Shown piece after piece: positions 36,248-47,386 of a DNA stretch of 64,000 nucleotides; within the stretch, counting starts at the first letter, position 1, and each line of letters starts with the position of its first letter. The DNA lies in NCBI RefSeq assembly GCF_025370255.1, contig NZ_JAMTCD010000012.1:53327-117326 (forward strand), read 5' to 3'. This DNA is from Shewanella holmiensis (GTDB taxonomy: Bacteria; Pseudomonadota; Gammaproteobacteria; Enterobacterales; Shewanellaceae). Under the pieces are notes generated by a model. That model ran no database searches. It saw nothing but the letters and a program-made list of their open reading frames with translations, and was not told the DNA's origin. The position numbers were made by a program, and so were the translations under genes.

Positions 36248-37657
36248 ATGTCAGTTGAATCAGTATTAAAGCAACTTGAAGAATTAGAAGTTAAGTTTGT
36301 TGACTTACGTTTTACCGATACTAAAGGTAAAGAGCAGCACGTATCTATTCCAACTCACCAAGTTGACGCGGATTTTTTTGAAGACGGCAAAATGTTTGAC
36401 GGTTCTTCTATTGCAGGCTGGAAAGGCATTAACGAATCAGACATGGTATTAATGCCTGATGCATCAACTTTCTTACTTGACCCTTTCACAGAAGAAACAA
36501 CTGCGCTTATCCGTTGTGATATTTTAGAGCCAGGTACCATGACGGGTTATGACCGTGACCCACGTTCTATCGCTAAAAAAGCAGAAGAGTATTTAAAGTC
36601 TACCGGTATTGCTGATACGGTTCTTATTGGTCCTGAGCCAGAGTTCTTCTTATTTGACGATGTACGTTTTGGTACTGACATGTCGGGTTGTTTCGTGAAA
36701 ATCGATGCAAAAGAAGCTGCATGGAACTCTGCAAAAAGTTATGAAGAAGGTAACACGGGTCACCGCCCAATGGTGAAAGGCGGTTACTTTCCAGTAGCAC
36801 CAGTTGACTCATCACAAGATCTACGTAGCGCTATGTGTTTAGTGCTTGAAGAAATGGGTCAAGTTGTTGAAGCGCATCACCATGAAGTGGCTACAGCAGG
36901 TCAGAACGAAATCGCTACACGTTTCAACACATTGACCAAGAAAGCGGATGAAATCCAAATTCTAAAGTATGTTGTTCACAACATGGCGCACGCTTATGGC
37001 AAAACAGCAACCTTTATGCCTAAGCCAATCGTTGGTGACAACGGTAGTGGTATGCATGTTCATCAGTCATTATCTAAAGATGGTGTGAACTTATTTGCTG
37101 GCGACAAGTATGCTGGTTTAAGTGACATCGCACTTTATTATATCGGCGGTATCATCAAGCACGCTCGTGCATTGAATGCATTTACTAACCCAAGTACTAA
37201 CTCATATAAGCGTTTAGTGCCACACTTTGAAGCACCAGTTATGTTAGCTTACTCAGCGCGTAACCGTAGTGCATCAATCCGTATTCCTGTAGTGCCAAGC
37301 CCTAAAGGTCGTCGTATTGAAGCGCGTTTCCCAGATCCACATGCAAACCCATATTTAGGTTTTGCTGCGTTGTTAATGGCTGGTCTTGACGGCATCCAAA
37401 ACAAGATCCACCCAGGCGATGCAATGGACAAAGACTTGTATGATTTACCAGCTGAAGAAGCGGCAGAAATCCCACAAGTGGCAACATCTTTAGAAAACGC
37501 TCTTGAAAACTTACAAGCTGACCATGAGTTCTTAACTAAAGGTGGCGTATTCAGTGAAGACTTTATTCAGTCTTATATCAAACTGAAAACCGCTGAAGCT
37601 GAGCGTGTAGCACGTACAACTCACCCATTAGAGTTCGAAATGTACTACAGCTTATAA
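36248..37657 (+). CDS. glnA: Glutamine synthetase, type I
   Basis: This 469-residue dodecameric enzyme makes glutamine from glutamate, ammonia and ATP. Visible motifs include [15 protein letters not shown], the signature [13 protein letters not shown], the metal and substrate segment [11 protein letters not shown], the ATP region [17 protein letters not shown], and the adenylylation tyrosine in [11 protein letters not shown]. The length equals that of E. coli GlnA. ATG 36248 has GGAGG seven bases upstream. The sigma-54 promoter and the adenylylation site indicate both transcriptional and enzymatic control. A terminator follows, so ntrBC is not co-transcribed. Confidence 0.98.
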   Translation: MSVESVLKQLEELEVKFVDLRFTDTKGKEQHVSIPTHQVDADFFEDGKMFDGSSIAGWKGINESDMVLMPDASTFLLDPFTEETTALIRCDILEPGTMTGYDRDPRSIAKKAEEYLKSTGIADTVLIGPEPEFFLFDDVRFGTDMSGCFVKIDAKEAAWNSAKSYEEGNTGHRPMVKGGYFPVAPVDSSQDLRSAMCLVLEEMGQVVEAHHHEVATAGQNEIATRFNTLTKKADEIQILKYVVHNMAHAYGKTATFMPKPIVGDNGSGMHVHQSLSKDGVNLFAGDKYAGLSDIALYYIGGIIKHARALNAFTNPSTNSYKRLVPHFEAPVMLAYSARNRSASIRIPVVPSPKGRRIEARFPDPHANPYLGFAALLMAGLDGIQNKIHPGDAMDKDLYDLPAEEAAEIPQVATSLENALENLQADHEFLTKGGVFSEDFIQSYIKLKTAEAERVARTTHPLEFEMYYSL

Positions 37658-37687
37658 TCTTATCTGCTAACTCTTTAGTGTATAAGT

Positions 37688-37715
37688 AAAAAAACCCTGC
37701 TTAGCAGGGTTTTTT
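37688..37715 (+). terminator. Terminator of glnA
   Basis: ACCCTGC (37694-37700) pairs with GCAGGGT (37704-37710) around TTA, followed by five T. A-rich sequence precedes the stem. Confidence 0.9.
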
Positions 37716-38102
37716 ATTGGCTTTTTTACAATTAGTTACAAGCTAATGGGCCAATTTATTCACTCATCTCGCTTTAATTTTCTATTTTTTTCAGCTTACT
37801 GCTGTACCAAAGTTAATGGTATTTCTATTGACTTAGTTACTGATAATTATGGTTAAATTTTTTCTCTATATCATTGTTTTATTTATTCAGTTAACAGCGC
37901 TTAAAAAAAAAGGATGTTTTTAGCACACTTTGTGAGCCAGTTATCGGTAATTCTGCAGTAATTATGATGTTGCATTTATACCTTGGCTGTTGCAATAAGG
38001 CTTTAGATCCGTAAACTTGCTGCGAATAAATGTCGAGCTTTTACTCTATAAAATGAGTTTATTGAATTAAATCGACATAAAAACAATGAATAAGAGAATA
38101 TA
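37716..38102. other. AT-rich region upstream of fadL
   Basis: The 387 bases between the glnA terminator and fadL hold no credible ORF. They are AT-rich and probably carry the fadL promoter and leader. I could not identify a clear -35/-10 pair or a FadR operator. Confidence 0.45.
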
Positions 38103-39455
38103 ATGAAAAAAACAATACTTACTTTGGCTATTACAGCCATTGTTTTTGGAACGACTTCACAAGCTCAAGCTGCAGGTTTTCAATTAGCAGAATTTTCATC
38201 AACCGGTTTAGGCCGTGCATTCGCAGGCGAAGCTGCCATGGCAGATAATGCCTCTTCACAGTCTCGTAACCCAGCAATGTTGAGTTATTTAGAAGGCCGC
38301 CAGCTTTCTGCAGGTGGTGTGTATGTGATGCCAAATATCGATGTTACCGGTGATATCGCTCTTGATTCACCTTTGTTTGGTGGACAAACGCTGCATATTC
38401 CAGCCAGTGCCCATGACGTTGCTGGTGATGCATTTATTCCTAACTTTTATTATTCTAATCAATTAAACGATCAATGGACTTGGGGTTTAACGGTTAATTC
38501 TAACTACGGATTAGCGACTGAAATTGACCCAACCCATGCTGCAGCTATTTTTGGTAGTAAAACCGCGATCACTACCGTTGAATTTAACCCTAATATTGCC
38601 TATAAGTTGGATGATGCATTTAGTGTAGGTGCTGGTTTACGTGTGGTGTACGGTGAAGGCGAAATTGGTGCAACAACGCCTACTTGGGTGGGAGCGATTA
38701 AAGCTAATCCAGCATTACCTGCGCCTGTTGCTGGTCGTTTACCGGATGCTGGTACCAGCCTTAAATCGATGAAAGGTGATGATATCAGTGTAGGTTGGAA
38801 AGCGGGTGCAAGCTGGCAAATAAACGCCGATCACCGTTTAGGTTTGGCTTATCATAGCGGTGTTAAATTAGAATTAGACGGCCATGCTTCAGGTTTGCTT
38901 TATGATGGTGGTCAGAATGTGTCGATTGAAGGGTATTTACCGATTGAGCTACCTGCTTTTGCTGAATTAGCTTCTCATCACCAGCTAACTGAAAAATTTG
39001 CCATGCATGCCAGCGTAAACTGGACCCAATGGAGCGTATTTGATCAATTAGTGGCTTATTTTCCTGGTGAGCAAAAACCGATTGGCGATATAGAATCTGA
39101 TTTAGTGAAAAACGAAAACTTCAAAGATAATTGGCGTTACGCTGTTGGTGGTACTTATTTATTGAACCACGATTGGACCCTAAGAGCGGGGATGGCGTTG
39201 GATCAAACGGCTGTTGAAGATCAATACCGCACAACGACTATTCCAGATACTGACCGCTTGTGGTTTAGTGTAGGTGCAGGATATCAAGCGACTAAAAATC
39301 TGACTGTAGATTTTGCGGTCACTTATATCAAAATGTACGGTGATGCGCCTATCAGTGAAGAACAAGATTTAGCGGGCTTAGCTTCAGTAACCTTTAATGG
39401 CGAAGCCACAGGTGATGTGTTGCTTGCTGGTGTACAATTAAGCTATAAAATGTAA
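38103..39455 (+). CDS. fadL: Outer-membrane fatty-acid transporter FadL family
   Basis: This 450-residue protein has a signal peptide (cleaved near QAQA) and the FadL N-terminal plug sequence AGFQLAEFSSTGLGRAFAG followed by the conserved NPA in SRNPAMLSY. The rest is a 14-stranded beta-barrel pattern ending DVLLAGVQLSYKM. FadL proteins carry long-chain fatty acids or other hydrophobic compounds across the outer membrane. Shewanella has several paralogues, so the exact substrate is not certain. It forms a single-gene transcript with a terminator. Confidence 0.9.
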   Translation: MKKTILTLAITAIVFGTTSQAQAAGFQLAEFSSTGLGRAFAGEAAMADNASSQSRNPAMLSYLEGRQLSAGGVYVMPNIDVTGDIALDSPLFGGQTLHIPASAHDVAGDAFIPNFYYSNQLNDQWTWGLTVNSNYGLATEIDPTHAAAIFGSKTAITTVEFNPNIAYKLDDAFSVGAGLRVVYGEGEIGATTPTWVGAIKANPALPAPVAGRLPDAGTSLKSMKGDDISVGWKAGASWQINADHRLGLAYHSGVKLELDGHASGLLYDGGQNVSIEGYLPIELPAFAELASHHQLTEKFAMHASVNWTQWSVFDQLVAYFPGEQKPIGDIESDLVKNENFKDNWRYAVGGTYLLNHDWTLRAGMALDQTAVEDQYRTTTIPDTDRLWFSVGAGYQATKNLTVDFAVTYIKMYGDAPISEEQDLAGLASVTFNGEATGDVLLAGVQLSYKM

Positions 39456-39480
39456 GTTCAATGCTCGTTACTCTTCATTA

Positions 39481-39503
39481 GCCTCGCATAGCGGGGCTTT
39501 TTT
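39481..39503 (+). terminator. Terminator of fadL
   Basis: GCCTCGC (39481-39487) pairs with GCGGGGC (39491-39497) with one T-G pair around ATA, followed by six T. Confidence 0.85.
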
Positions 39504-39528
39504 ATATTGACTCTATTTAAGGACAGTC

Positions 39529-39957
39529 ATGGCAAAATTGATCTGGGTTGTGTTGATTTTTGGGCTGGGATTTACCGTTCAGGCTAATGAAAAATCACAA
39601 ATGGTGGCGCAATTTGTAGAGGCATTTAATGAGCGAGACCCTGAGCTAATGGGGCAGATGGTGACTAAAGAGGCCTATTGGTTTGATGTTACCCGTGCAG
39701 GGATGACTAGCCAAACAACGTCTAGGGATGAGCTTGTTAAATCAATGAAAGATTACTTTGCTGATGCCAATAGAGCCCATTCTCGGGTGATAAAATCTGT
39801 TACTTCAGGTGATTTTGTCAGTACGGTAGAACAAGTCTCCTGGCAACAAGAGGGGGAGTGGTTGTCCCGTTGCAGTATTGGTGTGTACCTTTTTGAAGCT
39901 CAAAAAATTGCCGCAGTGTGGTATTACAAAGCCCATAAGTGTGACGCAAGTGATTAA
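39529..39957 (+). CDS. NTF2/SnoaL-like secreted protein
   Basis: This 142-residue protein has a signal peptide (MAKLIWVVLIFGLGFTVQA). The mature part follows the NTF2-like pattern: VAQFVEAFNERDPELMGQMV as the first helix, SRDELVKSMKDYFA, then beta strands ending KIAAVWYYKAHKC. Such domains form a cone-shaped pocket for small molecules, with no conserved catalytic residues to read here. It lies between fadL and glpK in the same direction but after a terminator. Function is unknown. Confidence 0.75.
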   Translation: MAKLIWVVLIFGLGFTVQANEKSQMVAQFVEAFNERDPELMGQMVTKEAYWFDVTRAGMTSQTTSRDELVKSMKDYFADANRAHSRVIKSVTSGDFVSTVEQVSWQQEGEWLSRCSIGVYLFEAQKIAAVWYYKAHKCDASD

Positions 39958-40057
39958 TTTTGTGTATTTTTTAAAGGAATTGTGCTGAAACCTTGGTTGT
40001 TTCATTTTTTACGCTAACCTATATTTAGTCTTTCACCTCCGACAAAGAGATCATCAT

Positions 40058-41545
40058 ATGACAGCGAATAAATACATTGTTGCTTTAGATCAGGGAACCA
40101 CGAGTTCTAGAGCGATTGTGTTTAATCATCGGGCTGACATAGTGGCAATTTCACAACGGGAATTTAGACAGCATTATCCTTATGCGGGTTGGGTAGAGCA
40201 TGACCCGATGGAAATCTGGTCATCGCAAAGCTCTTCATTAGATGAGGTGTTAACCCGAGCGGGTATTAAACGTAATGACGTGGCCGCTATCGGCATTACT
40301 AATCAGCGTGAAACGACCATAGTGTGGAACAAGCACACAGGGAAACCTATTTATAATGCCATTGTATGGCAATGTCGTCGCAGCCAGGCAATTTGCCAAC
40401 AATTAAAAGCACAAAATGTTGAAACCCTGATCCAGCAGAAAACAGGTTTGGTGTTAGACCCGTATTTTTCAGCATCAAAGATTCAGTGGATCCTAGATAA
40501 TGTGACTGGTGCACGTGAACAGGCTGATGCCGGAGATCTATTATTTGGTACAGTCGATACTTGGCTAGTATGGAAACTCACCCAAGGTAAAGTGCATGTC
40601 ACTGAGCCAACAAATGCTTCGCGCACCATGTTATTTAATATTCATACTCAACAATGGGATGAAGACTTACTCAAATTGTTCAATATTCCGCGACAAATGT
40701 TACCTGAAGTTAAATCTTCCTGTGAGGTCTATGGCTATACCGATCTTGCCGGCGTCCAGGGCATTCCGGTTGCGGGCATGGCTGGTGATCAGCAGTCTGC
40801 TTTATTTGGGCAATTGTGCCTGCAACCGGGAATGGTAAAAAACACTTACGGAACGGGCTGTTTTTTACTGATGAATACTGGTGATAAAGCCGTGACATCA
40901 ACACACGGCTTGTTAACGACGGTGGCGATTGGTGATAAGGGGCAAGCCTGTTATGCCCTTGAAGGTTCGGTGTTTATGGGCGGTGCTATTATTCAATGGC
41001 TACGGGATGAATTAGGCATAATACAAGATGCTTATGACACCCAGTATTATGCCAATAAAGTGAGCGACACTAATGGGGTTTATGTTGTGCCTGCATTTGT
41101 CGGACTTGGAGCGCCTTATTGGGATGCCGATGCAAGAGGGGCCATTGTTGGTTTAACCCGTGGTGCCAATCGAAATCATATTATTCGCGCTGCATTAGAA
41201 TCCATTGCCTATCAATCTCGTGATTTACTTGATGCGATGAGTAAAGATTCAGGGGTGACATTAAGCCAAATTCGTGTCGATGGTGGCGCGGTGGCAAATG
41301 ACTTCTTAATGCAATTTCAAGCAGATATTAGCGATGTGCATGTGTTAAGACCTAAAGTCAGTGAGACGACAGCAATGGGCGCCGCGTTTCTGGCAGGACT
41401 GGCTGTGGGGGTATGGAAATCGACACAGGAATTACAATCCATTTTAGCCACAGATCGGATTTTTACCGCCACAATGGATAATGACTCACGACAAGCCTTG
41501 TATCACGGCTGGCTTAAAGCCGTTAAACAGGTTAGCACCCAATGA
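40058..41545 (+). CDS. glpK: Glycerol kinase
   Basis: This 495-residue FGGY-family kinase makes glycerol-3-phosphate from glycerol and ATP. The N-terminus reads [17 protein letters not shown], glycerol-contact residues lie around [11 protein letters not shown], and [11 protein letters not shown] and the C-terminal ATP-site segment [20 protein letters not shown] are conserved. Length fits the family (about 500). No glpF or glpD is beside it. ACCTCCG precedes the ATG at a distance, and the ribosome binding site is only moderate (AAAGAG). Confidence 0.96.
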   Translation: MTANKYIVALDQGTTSSRAIVFNHRADIVAISQREFRQHYPYAGWVEHDPMEIWSSQSSSLDEVLTRAGIKRNDVAAIGITNQRETTIVWNKHTGKPIYNAIVWQCRRSQAICQQLKAQNVETLIQQKTGLVLDPYFSASKIQWILDNVTGAREQADAGDLLFGTVDTWLVWKLTQGKVHVTEPTNASRTMLFNIHTQQWDEDLLKLFNIPRQMLPEVKSSCEVYGYTDLAGVQGIPVAGMAGDQQSALFGQLCLQPGMVKNTYGTGCFLLMNTGDKAVTSTHGLLTTVAIGDKGQACYALEGSVFMGGAIIQWLRDELGIIQDAYDTQYYANKVSDTNGVYVVPAFVGLGAPYWDADARGAIVGLTRGANRNHIIRAALESIAYQSRDLLDAMSKDSGVTLSQIRVDGGAVANDFLMQFQADISDVHVLRPKVSETTAMGAAFLAGLAVGVWKSTQELQSILATDRIFTATMDNDSRQALYHGWLKAVKQVSTQ

Positions 41546-41562
41546 TGTAATCAAAACATTGG

Positions 41563-41844
41563 CTAAGCTTCAACATCAAGATGCTTAATGGGAACTTTTA
41601 GTTCTTTAAGTGGTGCATCATCATCGGTGATGTATTCAAGATGTTCATCTTCCTTAATGGGATCCACTTTTTTATCAGCTAACGAGGTGTGCTTACCTAG
41701 TGTAGGAGGCAACTGAGACTGTGGGGCTTCATGGCTGTCAGCGGCTATTTCACTGGTAACATCGACACGGTCAACAATACGCTTACGATTACTGATTAAA
41801 CGTACTGGTGTAGCAAGCATGCTATAAATGCTGTCTAAGTTCAT
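41563..41844 (-). CDS. Small acidic hypothetical protein
   Basis: This 93-residue protein has no signal peptide or membrane segment. It is charged and probably partly disordered, with a basic N-terminal part (PVRLISNRKRIVDRVD) and an acidic C-terminal part (KEDEHLEYITDDDAPLKEL). A strong AAAGGAG eight bases before the ATG supports that it is translated. It converges with glpK with 17 bases between stops. No family is recognised. Confidence 0.6.
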   Translation of the reverse strand: MNLDSIYSMLATPVRLISNRKRIVDRVDVTSEIAADSHEAPQSQLPPTLGKHTSLADKKVDPIKEDEHLEYITDDDAPLKELKVPIKHLDVEA

Positions 41845-42290
41845 CTGATACTCCTTTAATGCTCATCGCTCAGATCCTTTATCGAGCGCATTGCAATTGT
41901 TATCTTTATATCGGCCAGTGTCGATTAAAAATTAGTCTAATATTTTTTGCCTGTTTATGAGCAGTTAATGGACCACCATCAGGCTGAATTCATACGAAAA
42001 CGCTATTTTTGACCTGCTTAAACATTAAGTTTCATTAAAGAAAACGGCTAAAAATGAAACTAAATATCACTAAATCGTTTTCCATTGTCGCTGAGATCTG
42101 CTGTATGTGATTGTTTATTTCTCCCACCTAAGATCAAAACTGCTGAAATAACCGCCTATATGTGTCTGGTTTTATTCATTAACTCAGATATCCACGGGTA
42201 ATTATTCGCTTTATGCCAACCATTTTTACACTTTATGAAAACTTGCTGCTAAGCCGCTTGGCGTCTGGATTTAATATATGTTCACATCCC

Positions 42291-42320
42291 TTGACAACCC
42301 TTGTGTTGTATCCCTAAACT
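42291..42320 (+). promoter_or_regulatory. Promoter of mraZ and the dcw cluster
   Basis: TTGACA (42291-42296) and TAAACT (42315-42320) are separated by 18 bases, giving a start near 42327, immediately before the MraZ boxes. The preceding 446 bases (41845-42290) hold no convincing gene, repeat or known RNA. Confidence 0.6.
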
Positions 42321-42329
42321 TAGCATTTG

Positions 42330-42354
42330 TGGGAAAAAGTGGATCATTGTGGAT
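42330..42354 (+). promoter_or_regulatory. Three MraZ boxes upstream of mraZ
   Basis: TGGGA (42330), TGGAT (42340) and TGGAT (42350) repeat with exactly 10-bp spacing. MraZ binds TGGGN repeats spaced by 5 bases in front of its own gene, so this is the likely autoregulatory operator. Confidence 0.7.
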
Positions 42355-42383
42355 CAAATTAAAAAAACAAGGACTTTATAGAC

Positions 42384-42842
42384 GTGTTTAGAGGCGCAAG
42401 TGCAATCAATATGGACGCAAAAGGACGGATCGCTATGCCAGCGAGATTCCGTGATGCGTTACGTAATGGGCACGATGGCACGCTTATTATTACCGTTGAT
42501 ATTAATTCTCCCTGTTTGTTGATTTATCCCTTGCATGAGTGGGAACTCATGGAAACTAAGCTGCTGCAGTTATCAGATATCGATCCCACAGAACGCTCGT
42601 TAAAGCGAAAATTATTGGGCTATGCCCAAGAGTGTGAGCTTGACAGCCATGGGCGCATCGTTGTGCCACCAATACTCAGAAGTTTTGCCAATTTGGAAAA
42701 GAAAACCATGTTGGTAGGCTTATTAAATAAATTTGAATTATGGGAAGAAGGTGCTTGGCAGCTGCAAATGGAACAAAACCATGAGCTGATCAGCAACCAG
42801 AATTTAGCCAATCATGAAAGATTGAGCCACTTCACCCTGTAA
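42384..42842 (+). CDS. mraZ: Transcriptional regulator MraZ
   Basis: This 152-residue DNA-binding protein has two AbrB-like swapped-hairpin repeats: INMDAKGRIAMPARFRDAL near the start and ELDSHGRIVVPPILRSF in the middle. MraZ forms a ring-like octamer or dodecamer and represses the dcw operon. The start is GTG 42384 with AAGGA nine bases upstream. It is the first gene of the division and cell wall cluster, followed 21 bases later by rsmH. Confidence 0.95.
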   Translation: MFRGASAINMDAKGRIAMPARFRDALRNGHDGTLIITVDINSPCLLIYPLHEWELMETKLLQLSDIDPTERSLKRKLLGYAQECELDSHGRIVVPPILRSFANLEKKTMLVGLLNKFELWEEGAWQLQMEQNHELISNQNLANHERLSHFTL

Positions 42843-42863
42843 TGGAATAAAAAGAAGACCCTA

Positions 42864-43805
42864 ATGAGTCAAGAGTTTGCCCACTTAAGCGTGTTATTAA
42901 AAGAGACCGTCGATGGTCTTAATATCGATCCAAATGGCATCTATATCGATGGCACATTTGGCCGCGGTGGACATTCACGACATGTGCTTAGCCATTTAGG
43001 AGCCAATGGTCGCTTAATTGCCATTGATAGAGACCCACAAGCGATTGAAGCTGCGAAGCAATTTGCTGACGACCCACGCTTTCAAATTGTTCACGGTGGT
43101 TTTGGCCAGTTAGCCGATTATGTTGAAGAGTTAGGGCTGGTTGGCAAAATTAATGGTGTGCTGTTGGACTTAGGTGTGTCTTCACCGCAACTTGATGATG
43201 CCGATAGAGGTTTCAGCTTTTTACGCGATGGCCCTTTAGATATGCGCATGGACAATAGTCAGGGTGAAACGGCTGCTCAGTGGTTAGCAAGAGCAGAAAT
43301 AGAAGATATGGCATGGGTGTTTAAAACCTATGGCGAAGAAAAAAATTCCCGTCATATAGCGCGCTGTATCGCTGCAGATAGAGACGAGAAACCCTTTTTA
43401 CGCACCAAAGATTTAGCCGATTTGATTGCCCGCATTACCAAAAACAAAGAACGTAATAAGCATCCAGCCACACGGGTGTTTCAGGCGATTCGTATTTATA
43501 TCAATAGTGAGTTGGAGCAAATTGATCAGGCTTTAGAAGGGGCGTTAAAAGTCCTTGCACCTGAAGGCCGATTATCGGTTATTAGTTTCCATTCATTAGA
43601 AGATCGCATGGTAAAACGTTTCATTCGTCGTCACAGCCAAGGCGAAAGTGTGCCGCATGGTTTACCCATTACCGAAGATGAAATTAATAAATCGCGAAAG
43701 TTGAAGTCAATGGGTAAGGCTATGAAGCCGTCAGATGAAGAGATTGAACAAAATCCTCGCTCACGTAGCTCAGTCCTGCGTGTAGCAGAACGCTTAGCGT
43801 ACTGA
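42864..43805 (+). CDS. rsmH: 16S rRNA (cytosine-1402-N4)-methyltransferase RsmH
   Basis: This 313-residue enzyme methylates C1402 of 16S rRNA using S-adenosylmethionine. Motifs visible are [13 protein letters not shown], the cofactor loop [36 protein letters not shown] and the C-terminal [17 protein letters not shown]. It precedes ftsL with 10 bases between, as in nearly all dcw clusters. Confidence 0.97.
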   Translation: MSQEFAHLSVLLKETVDGLNIDPNGIYIDGTFGRGGHSRHVLSHLGANGRLIAIDRDPQAIEAAKQFADDPRFQIVHGGFGQLADYVEELGLVGKINGVLLDLGVSSPQLDDADRGFSFLRDGPLDMRMDNSQGETAAQWLARAEIEDMAWVFKTYGEEKNSRHIARCIAADRDEKPFLRTKDLADLIARITKNKERNKHPATRVFQAIRIYINSELEQIDQALEGALKVLAPEGRLSVISFHSLEDRMVKRFIRRHSQGESVPHGLPITEDEINKSRKLKSMGKAMKPSDEEIEQNPRSRSSVLRVAERLAY

Positions 43806-43815
43806 GGTTAGCATT

Positions 43816-44130
43816 GTGAATCAGTCAGCACTGAATCTACCTCGACTTGTTTTGCAAGATATCTGGCATCACAAATGGGTGGTATTGCTCAGTATTGTGG
43901 TGATGATTAATGCGGTAGCAGTGGTTTATACCAGCCATGTGAGCCGAAAATTAACCTCACAATGGGATCAGCTTTTACAGCAACAAGACCACTTAGATAT
44001 TGAATGGCGCAATTTATTATTAGAAGAACAGTCACAGTCGGAACATAGCCGTGTGACCCGAATAGCGACTAAAGATTTGAATATGTCCAGACCGCTTCCT
44101 AAAGAGGAAGTGGTGATTAGGGCCAATTGA
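43816..44130 (+). CDS. ftsL: Cell-division protein FtsL
   Basis: This 104-residue bitopic protein has a short cytoplasmic part, one membrane segment (WVVLLSIVVMINAVAVVYT) and a periplasmic coiled coil (QWDQLLQQQDHLDIEWRNLL). FtsL joins FtsB and FtsQ to control FtsWI. The start is GTG 43816 with GAGG upstream. It lies between rsmH and ftsI, the usual place, and overlaps the ftsI region closely. Confidence 0.92.
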   Translation: MNQSALNLPRLVLQDIWHHKWVVLLSIVVMINAVAVVYTSHVSRKLTSQWDQLLQQQDHLDIEWRNLLLEEQSQSEHSRVTRIATKDLNMSRPLPKEEVVIRAN

Positions 44131-44141
44131 GCATAGGGAAT

Positions 44142-45878
44142 ATGTCAAGACAAGCAAAGCGTAAGCAAAATCCTGAACTGATCCCATGGCGTTTATACGT
44201 TGTGGTGGGATTTGTCTTGCTGTTATTTGTGAGTTTGATTGCTCGCGCAGCTTATATACAAATTATTGAGCCAGATAAACTCCGCCATGAAAGTGATATG
44301 CGTACTTTGCGTACCACGAGCAATCAGGTGCAACGCGGTCTAATTACCGATCGCAATGGCGACATGTTAGCGGTAAGTGTGCCGGTTCGTGCCGTTTGGG
44401 CAGATCCTAAGCACGCACACGATCAAAAAGCCTTTGTCGATATGCGTCGTTGGCAAGCATTGGCGGATGTATTACAAGAGCCTGTTGATACGCTGGTGCA
44501 AAAAGTAAAACGCGATCCTAAAAAGCGTTTTGTTTACTTAAAACGCCAAGTAACACCCGCTGTAGCTGATTATATTGAGCAGTTAAAAATTGGTGGCATT
44601 TACCTCAAATCAGAATCTCGTCGTTATTATCCCGCGGGCGAAATTGCTGCTCAGTTAATTGGTATTACTAATATTGATGATGTGGGTATTGAAGGTATTG
44701 AAAATACTTATAACACCTGGCTAACGGGCACGCCGTCAAAACAAAAAGTGAGAAAGTCGCGTGACGGTAGTGTGGTTGAGCGTTTAGACATAGTTCAAGA
44801 GGGTGAAAGTTCTAACGATATTGTGTTAAGTATTGATCAACGCATCCAGCAATTAGCCTACCGAGAGCTTAAGCGCGCCACAGAAACCTTTCAAGCCACC
44901 TCTGGATCGGTTGTGGTCATCGATGTACTCACTGGTGAAGTTCTGGCCATGGCGAATACACCCTCCTACAACCCCAACGCTCGCGATAATTTACAATCGC
45001 ATCGTATGCGAAATCGTGCATTAACCGACACCTTTGAGCCTGGTTCGACGGTAAAACCCTTTGTGGTCGCTGCGGCATTAGAAGCCGGAACGGTAAAATC
45101 GGATGAATTGATCCCAACCTCACCTGGTTGGATGCGCATTGGTGGTCGTCAGGTGCGTGATTCAAATAATTATGGCGACATGTCGCTAGCAAAAATTTTG
45201 GTTAAATCATCAAACGTAGGTATCAGTAAACTGGCTTTATCTATGCCGGTTCAGCAATTACTTGGTACCTACCAATCAATGGGGTTAGGCAATTACTCTG
45301 GCATTAATTTAACCGGTGAAAGTGCGGGATTAATTCATGACCGTCGTCGTTGGTCTGACTTTGAACGCGCCACATTATCATTTGGTTATGGCTTTACCGC
45401 AACGCCGCTTCAATTGGCACGTATGTATGCCACGTTAGGCAGTGGTGGCGTGTTGTATCCTGTGTCGATTTTAAAGCTAAAAGAAGCACCTAAAGGGCAA
45501 CAGGTTTTATCAGAAAAAGTGGCTAATGATGTTATGCAGATGCTGGTTGGGGTAACTGAAACTGGCGGAACAGCGACAAAAGCACATATTGATGGTTACC
45601 CAATTGCGGGTAAAACGGGTACCAGCCGTAAAGCGGTGGCCGGTGGTTATGGTGATGATTATGTTGCCATTTTTGCAGGTGTTGCCCCAGTCCATAACCC
45701 AAGATTAGCTATTTCTGTCGTGATTAATGAACCCAAAGGCGATAAGTATTATGGCGGCGACGTAGCTGGCCCCGCCTTTGCAAAAATCATGTCGGGGGCA
45801 TTACAAATGCTAAACGTTGAGCCTATTTCCAAACGTGAAGCCATACAGATGGCGTCTGCGCCAAGGAGCGCAGAATGA
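44142..45878 (+). CDS. ftsI: Septal peptidoglycan transpeptidase FtsI (PBP3)
   Basis: This 578-residue class B penicillin-binding protein crosslinks septal peptidoglycan with FtsW. One N-terminal membrane segment ([19 protein letters not shown]) is followed by the pedestal domain and the transpeptidase domain. The catalytic motifs are STVKPF (in [11 protein letters not shown]), SSN in VKSSNVGIS and KTGT in [11 protein letters not shown] chose ATG 44142, 11 bases after the ftsL stop; an upstream TTG is possible. It overlaps murE by four bases. Confidence 0.96.
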   Translation: MSRQAKRKQNPELIPWRLYVVVGFVLLLFVSLIARAAYIQIIEPDKLRHESDMRTLRTTSNQVQRGLITDRNGDMLAVSVPVRAVWADPKHAHDQKAFVDMRRWQALADVLQEPVDTLVQKVKRDPKKRFVYLKRQVTPAVADYIEQLKIGGIYLKSESRRYYPAGEIAAQLIGITNIDDVGIEGIENTYNTWLTGTPSKQKVRKSRDGSVVERLDIVQEGESSNDIVLSIDQRIQQLAYRELKRATETFQATSGSVVVIDVLTGEVLAMANTPSYNPNARDNLQSHRMRNRALTDTFEPGSTVKPFVVAAALEAGTVKSDELIPTSPGWMRIGGRQVRDSNNYGDMSLAKILVKSSNVGISKLALSMPVQQLLGTYQSMGLGNYSGINLTGESAGLIHDRRRWSDFERATLSFGYGFTATPLQLARMYATLGSGGVLYPVSILKLKEAPKGQQVLSEKVANDVMQMLVGVTETGGTATKAHIDGYPIAGKTGTSRKAVAGGYGDDYVAIFAGVAPVHNPRLAISVVINEPKGDKYYGGDVAGPAFAKIMSGALQMLNVEPISKREAIQMASAPRSAE

Positions 45879-47386
45879 TGTTACTAAAAGATTTACTTGC
45901 GCCCTGGTTTTATTATGCCGGGGCTGAAACTATTTGTGGTTTAACACTTGATAGCCGCTTAGCTGAAACAGGTAAAGTGTTCGTGGCGTTGCCTGGATAT
46001 AAAGTGGATGGTCGAGAATATATCACCGCGGCCATTGAAAAAGGCGCCACAGCGGTGTTGGCACATACTGATGATCCCCAAAAGCATGAAAAAGTCGATT
46101 GGATTGATGCTGTACCTGTAATTCATTTTTGCCAACTTAGCAGGCAGCTTTCAGCAGTCGCAGCTCAATACTATGCAGTTTCTAACCAGCTTAACGTGAT
46201 TGGTGTAACTGGCACTAACGGTAAAACGTCAGTCAGCCAAATCATTGCTCAATTGGTCACTTTATTGGGGCAAAAAGCGGCTGTTATGGGCACGCTAGGT
46301 AATGGTTTATGGGGTGAACTCATTGACAGTGGTAACACTACTGCCGATGCCATCACCGTGATGCAGCAATTGTCGGGATTTGAGCAGCAAGGTGCAACTG
46401 TGTGTGCGATGGAAGTATCAAGTCATGGCTTGGTGCAAGGCCGCATTGAAGCGGTACCTTTTAATACCGCGGTTTTCACTAATTTAAGCCGAGACCATCT
46501 TGATTACCATGGTGATATGGATTCATATGCCGCGGCTAAAAAGCGTTTATTCAAATTTGCCTCGTTAAAAAATGGCTTGATTAACCTTGATGATGCCGTT
46601 GGTGCAAGTTGGCTAAATACATTTACGCAAGCTTCGGCTAACTCTGAGCCCTCAAAAACGCAGTTTTATTCTTTTAGTGTGAACAATGCTAAGGCTGATT
46701 TTTACTGTCTAGATACGGTATTTAATGATGTTGGGGTTAGCGCTACTTTGGCTTATCCAGCAAGTGATGGTTCAAATAAGTTACAGGCTAAATTAGCGTC
46801 CCCGTTATTAGGTGAGTTCAATTTATCTAATGTGATAGCTGCAATATCGGCCTTGTCGTTACAAGGTGTCGACATGGCTGACATTCTTCAGGTCCTGCCT
46901 CAAATAAAGCCTGTAGCGGGACGCATGGAACGTTTTTCTAGCCAGGGTAAAGCTACATTAGTGGTTGATTACGCTCATACGCCAGATGCAATTGAGCAAG
47001 CTTTAAAAGCGCTGCGAGTACATTGCCATGGACAATTATGGTGTGTATTTGGTTGTGGTGGCGACCGAGATAAAGGCAAGCGCCCACTGATGGCACAAGC
47101 CGCTGAAGCTTTTGCAGACCGTGTCATGATCACCAGTGATAATGCTCGAAGCGAAGATCCGCAAGCCATTATCGATGATGTCTTAGCAGGATTATCTATA
47201 CCAGAACAGGCCCAGTCAAACATCGACAGGATAAGCGCTATCAAGCAAGTTGTGGCGCAAGCGAAACCTCAAGATATTATTTTATTGGCAGGCAAAGGGC
47301 ATGAAACCTATCAAGAAGTGGCAGGAAAACGATTGAATTATGATGAGCGCGCATTGGCGATGCAGTTAATGGAGGCTTCATTATGA
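45875..47386 (+). CDS. murE: UDP-MurNAc-L-Ala-D-Glu:meso-diaminopimelate ligase MurE
   Basis: This 503-residue Mur ligase adds the third residue of the peptidoglycan stem peptide. The ATP loop is [27 protein letters not shown] lies in the last domain and DNARSEDP matches the diaminopimelate-binding DNPRxE motif with one change (A for P). The ATGA overlaps at both ends couple it to ftsI and murF. Confidence 0.96.
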   Translation: MMLLKDLLAPWFYYAGAETICGLTLDSRLAETGKVFVALPGYKVDGREYITAAIEKGATAVLAHTDDPQKHEKVDWIDAVPVIHFCQLSRQLSAVAAQYYAVSNQLNVIGVTGTNGKTSVSQIIAQLVTLLGQKAAVMGTLGNGLWGELIDSGNTTADAITVMQQLSGFEQQGATVCAMEVSSHGLVQGRIEAVPFNTAVFTNLSRDHLDYHGDMDSYAAAKKRLFKFASLKNGLINLDDAVGASWLNTFTQASANSEPSKTQFYSFSVNNAKADFYCLDTVFNDVGVSATLAYPASDGSNKLQAKLASPLLGEFNLSNVIAAISALSLQGVDMADILQVLPQIKPVAGRMERFSSQGKATLVVDYAHTPDAIEQALKALRVHCHGQLWCVFGCGGDRDKGKRPLMAQAAEAFADRVMITSDNARSEDPQAIIDDVLAGLSIPEQAQSNIDRISAIKQVVAQAKPQDIILLAGKGHETYQEVAGKRLNYDERALAMQLMEASL

